A stretch of 8,384 nucleotides of DNA from positions 1 to 8,384 of the forward strand of contig JBOGIF010000080.1 of NCBI GenBank assembly GCA_050742415.1. The letters are read 5' to 3'. Made by a program: the position numbers and the translations under genes. The notes under the pieces are model-generated. The model was not told where the DNA came from and did not search any database. It saw only the letters and a program-made list of their open reading frames with translations. The first letter of the stretch is position 1. The number at the start of each line of letters is the position of its first letter. Below are positions 5,391 to 8,384 of the stretch, piece by piece. The stretch is from JBOGIF01 sp050742415 (GTDB lineage Bacteria; Actinomycetota; Acidimicrobiia; Acidimicrobiales; AC-14).

Positions 5391-8384
5391 CGTGTCCGGC
5401 TGCTCGGGTCCTTCGATGTCGAGGGGGTTCCCGAGCGTCGGCTCGGCAGTCGCAAGGGCCGTACCCTGCTGAAGGTGCTCGCGCTGGCACGGGGTGGACC
5501 GGTGTCTGTCGACCGCATCGCCGACGTCCTCTGGGGTGACGACCAGCCGGCCCGCCCGGCCGAACAGGTGGGCGTGCTGGCGTCCCGGCTCCGTGGCGTC
5601 CTCGGGGCCGGGCGCATCGCCCGGTCCGACGCCGGCTACTCCCTCGTCGCCGACTGGCTTGACGTGGAGGAGCTCGTCGACCTGGCCGCCATTTCGGCCG
5701 AGGCGTTGGCGGCCGGGCGTCTCGGAGCGGCGAGGGCGGCAGCCGACGCCGCCCTCGCCCTTGTCCGAGGTCCGCTGCTGCCCGACTTGGACGGCGCCTG
5801 GATCGAGTCCGAGCGGGCCGCCGTGCAGGCTGCCATCACGCTCGTCCAGCGGCTGGCCGTTGACGCGGCGGCCGCAGCCGGTGACCACGCCGCCGCCGCC
5901 GGGCTGGCGGAGCAGGCTCTGGCCGGCGATCCGTACGACGAGACGGTGCTCCGGGCCCTCATGGCCGCCCACCTCGGGGCGGGGCGGCCGGCATCGGCGC
6001 TGGCGGCCTACGCCCGGGTCCGGGAACGGCTGGCCGACGACCTCGGCGTGCCCCCGACGGCGGAGACCGAGGCGGTGCACCTGCGGGCGCTGGCGGCGGC
6101 CGACGGCGACGGCTCGCCGGGCCCGTCCGCATCGAGGGTCGTGCCAGCGGGCCTGGTGGGCCGGGCCCCGGAGCTGGCGACGCTCGAGGTCGCGCTGAGC
6201 GAGGTCGCCGGCGGCGGCGTGGCCTTCGTCGTGGTGGAGGGGCACGCCGGGATCGGCAAGACGACACTGGTCAACGGGTGGACCGGAGCGGCGAAGAGCG
6301 ACGCCGTGGTGCTGCGGGGCCAGTGCGACGAGCTGGGGCGGGACCTTCCCCTGCAGCCGGTGACCGACGCCCTGGCCGATCATCTCCGGACGATCGGCGC
6401 GGAGCGGGCGGGCGCCCTGGTCGGTGACTCCGCCACGGCGCTGGGTCCGGTTCTGGGCCCGATCATCGGGGCGTCCGCAACGGTGGTGGTCGACACCGGT
6501 GCGGCCCGGGCCAGGCTCTTCGCCGCCATCGTGGAGGTGCTCGACCGCGCCGGGGGGTGCCGGCCGGCCGTTCTCCTCATCGAGGACCTTCACCAAGCTG
6601 GCACGAGCACACTCGCCTGGCTCGCCTTCGCGCGCCGGCGCTGCCGGCACACTCTCCTCCTGGTGACCACCCGGCCGGGCGGCGGCAAGGGCCTCGACCC
6701 GACACACCGGATCGAGCTCGGGCCGCTCGGTCGGGATGCCGTGTCCGAACTCGTGGGCGACGAGCGTGCCGGCGTCCTGTTCGAGCGTAGCGGGGGCCAT
6801 CCGCTGCTGCTGGGCGCGCTGGCCGCGGAGCCGGACCGCGTGGAGCTGCCCGCCACGTTGAGGGACGCAGTAGCCTCCCGTGTCGACTCCCTGGGCAAGC
6901 AGGCCGGCCTGCTGTTGCGGGCGGCCGCGGTGCTCGGGCCGGAGTGCGACCTCGAGCTGTTGGCGCAGGTGGTCGGCAGACCTGTGGTCGACGTCCTCGG
7001 CCACCTGGAGACGGCGTCGCTGGCCGGGCTCATCACCGAGCGCGGGAGCCGCTTCGTCTTCCGTCACCAGCTCATCCGGGAAGCGTTGGAGGCCGCCACG
7101 GGCGCCGCCCGGCGAGCCCTGGTCCACCAGCAGGCGGCCCGGTTCCTCGCGGCTCGTCCCCATGCCGATCGGCTCGCCATCGCCGTCCACGCGCGGGCGG
7201 GAGGAGACAACCGGCTGGCTTCGTCGTCGTTCGTGGCCGCCGCGGTCGCGGCCGCAAGTCGGTTCGACCTCGATGCCGCGGAGGAGCACCTGGCGGCGGC
7301 GCTCGACCTCGACGAGAGTGCCGACGCCTACATGGCCCGGGCCCGGGTGCGGATGAGCCGCCTCGCCCTGGAGGCGGCGGCGGCCGACGCCGAGCGGGCC
7401 GTCGCACTGCGGGGCGGCGCCACCGCCCTGGAGGTCGCTGGGTGGGTCGCCTACTACCGGCGCCGGTTCGACGACGCCCGCGCCTACGCCGACCAGGCGG
7501 CGGCCCGCGCCGGCGACGAGGCGGTAAGGATCAGCGCTCTCGCCCTGGCCGGACGGATCAGGCACGGCGAAGGGGACCTGGCCGGGGCCGCCACCCTCCT
7601 CGGCGACATGGGCGACGGGCCGCCGGCCGTGCGGGGCGTCGCCGACGTGTGGTTGGCCCAGGCCCGCCTCCACCAGGGCCGCCCACTCGATGCCCTCGAC
7701 GCCCTGGCCCGGCCCATGGTGGAACCTGACTCCCTCGCCCACCCCTGGGCCCCGCTGCACCTGCGCTTCAACCGGGTCATGGCCCTCGGGCAGCTGGGCC
7801 GGGTGTCGGAGGCGCTGCGCGTCGCCGTCGAGCTCGACAGGGTCGTCGAGCGGGAGGGCCCGGTCGGTGCGAGGTTCGTGGCGCCGGCGGCGAACATAGG
7901 GGCATGGATCCTGCGGTGGTCGGGGCGGGGCGACGAGGCCGACGACCGTAACCGGGCGGCCCTGGAGGCGACAAGCGGGGCCACCGGCCCGTCCGCCGAC
8001 TCCATGGCCGAGGGCTACTACGTGGCGCTGCTCGACCTGGCCGACGGCTGCGTCCTCCGGGGCGAGTGGACGGAGGCGGCGGCCCTCGCCGCCCGCTTGG
8101 CGGCGCTGGACACCTGGCCGGGGACGATGGCCTGGCACCAGCGCCACCGCCTCGGCCTGTTACGGGCCCGCCTGGCGCTGGCGGCCGGCGACGCCGGGGA
8201 AGCCGCCCACCTGGCCCGGGCGGTTCGCGACGACGCCGCCCGCCGCGGGGCCTGGCGCTACGAGTTCCTGGCCCGTGCCGTCGCCGGGCTGGCCGACCCT
8301 GGTGTCGACGCCCGGGCGCTGGACCCGGTGGTCGAGGGGCTGGCCCGGTGCGCGGTGCTGGACGGGTGGCCGGTAGTGGCAGCT
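5388..8384 (+). CDS. AfsR/SARP-like regulator: winged helix, BTAD, AAA ATPase, TPR-like (3' partial)
   Basis: 999 codons are open to the right edge with no stop. Residues 1-90 form an OmpR-type winged helix (VRVRLLGSFDVEG at the start, SVDRIADVLWGDDQPA around W49). Residues ~95-240 are the bacterial transcriptional activation domain, with RGPLLPDLDGAWIESER (127-143) and a closing RERLADDLGVPPTAETE. An ATPase module follows: P-loop GHAGIGKTT (285-293), Walker B VLLIEDLH (395-402) and SGGHPLLLGAL. FVFRHQLIREAL (556-567) marks the helical end of the ATPase region, and the rest is Ala/Leu-rich helical repeat of TPR type. Family members are cytoplasmic transcription activators, often of secondary metabolism. 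GTG 5388 fits the domain start and the -10 spacing; GTG 5373 is the only other sensible start. The usual Trp after EDLH is Gln. Target genes are unknown. Confidence 0.9.
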   Translation, partial: MRVRLLGSFDVEGVPERRLGSRKGRTLLKVLALARGGPVSVDRIADVLWGDDQPARPAEQVGVLASRLRGVLGAGRIARSDAGYSLVADWLDVEELVDLAAISAEALAAGRLGAARAAADAALALVRGPLLPDLDGAWIESERAAVQAAITLVQRLAVDAAAAAGDHAAAAGLAEQALAGDPYDETVLRALMAAHLGAGRPASALAAYARVRERLADDLGVPPTAETEAVHLRALAAADGDGSPGPSASRVVPAGLVGRAPELATLEVALSEVAGGGVAFVVVEGHAGIGKTTLVNGWTGAAKSDAVVLRGQCDELGRDLPLQPVTDALADHLRTIGAERAGALVGDSATALGPVLGPIIGASATVVVDTGAARARLFAAIVEVLDRAGGCRPAVLLIEDLHQAGTSTLAWLAFARRRCRHTLLLVTTRPGGGKGLDPTHRIELGPLGRDAVSELVGDERAGVLFERSGGHPLLLGALAAEPDRVELPATLRDAVASRVDSLGKQAGLLLRAAAVLGPECDLELLAQVVGRPVVDVLGHLETASLAGLITERGSRFVFRHQLIREALEAATGAARRALVHQQAARFLAARPHADRLAIAVHARAGGDNRLASSSFVAAAVAAASRFDLDAAEEHLAAALDLDESADAYMARARVRMSRLALEAAAADAERAVALRGGATALEVAGWVAYYRRRFDDARAYADQAAARAGDEAVRISALALAGRIRHGEGDLAGAATLLGDMGDGPPAVRGVADVWLAQARLHQGRPLDALDALARPMVEPDSLAHPWAPLHLRFNRVMALGQLGRVSEALRVAVELDRVVEREGPVGARFVAPAANIGAWILRWSGRGDEADDRNRAALEATSGATGPSADSMAEGYYVALLDLADGCVLRGEWTEAAALAARLAALDTWPGTMAWHQRHRLGLLRARLALAAGDAGEAAHLARAVRDDAARRGAWRYEFLARAVAGLADPGVDARALDPVVEGLARCAVLDGWPVVAA

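Noticed and set aside
5052..8147. A 1031-codon open frame on the minus strand opposite the regulator
   Set aside because: Its product is Arg/Gly/Pro/His-rich without any recognisable domain, and it lies antisense to a clear winged helix-BTAD-ATPase protein. Long antisense frames are expected in very GC-rich coding DNA.

Overview
The DNA is very GC-rich, with strongly G/C-ending codons, several GTG starts and gene families typical of Actinomycetota. These are a VapC toxin, a HigB/HigA-like pair, a tyrosine integrase and an AfsR/SARP-type regulator. The genus cannot be read from the window; an acidimicrobial or other high-GC actinobacterium is a guess.

Layout. (a) 1-424: the last codons of a probable antitoxin overlap an intact PIN-domain VapC-like toxin. 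(b) 425-2236: a decayed or low-content stretch. It holds a direct repeat, a putative small membrane protein with an uncertain N-terminus, a short ORF carrying a conserved 'ankyrin-protein-type' N-terminal module, a nucleoside-phosphorylase-like protein that has lost key residues and probably its N-terminal frame, and a nucleotidyltransferase cut off in mid-domain. (c) 2215-2261: the 3' 47 nt of an initiator tRNA-Met gene, minus strand, with no 5' half. It looks like the attachment-site scar of an element integrated into that tRNA. (d) 2253-5045: the probable element remnant. It contains an intact toxin gene and its XRE antitoxin gene, whose tail now runs into the tRNA scar; a strong promoter/operator in front of them; a gene of unknown function broken by one amber codon; and a tyrosine integrase broken by two frameshifts that has lost its C-terminal tyrosine segment. 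(e) 5046-5387: intergenic, no convincing gene. (f) 5388-8384: a large intact AfsR/SARP-like ATPase regulator that runs off the right edge.

How it fits together. An integrase-encoded element probably entered an initiator tRNA gene. Its integrase and one cargo gene later decayed, while the toxin-antitoxin pair stayed open, as expected if loss of the antitoxin is costly. No second copy of the tRNA segment occurs in the window, so the far boundary is unseen. Three starts (534, minus-strand 3082, 5388) share the same geometry, a -10-like hexamer exactly 6 nt before a GTG, which suggests leaderless transcription. I see no clearly new multi-gene system; the best leads are the tRNA scar, its effect on the two genes it joins, and the regulatory region of the toxin operon.
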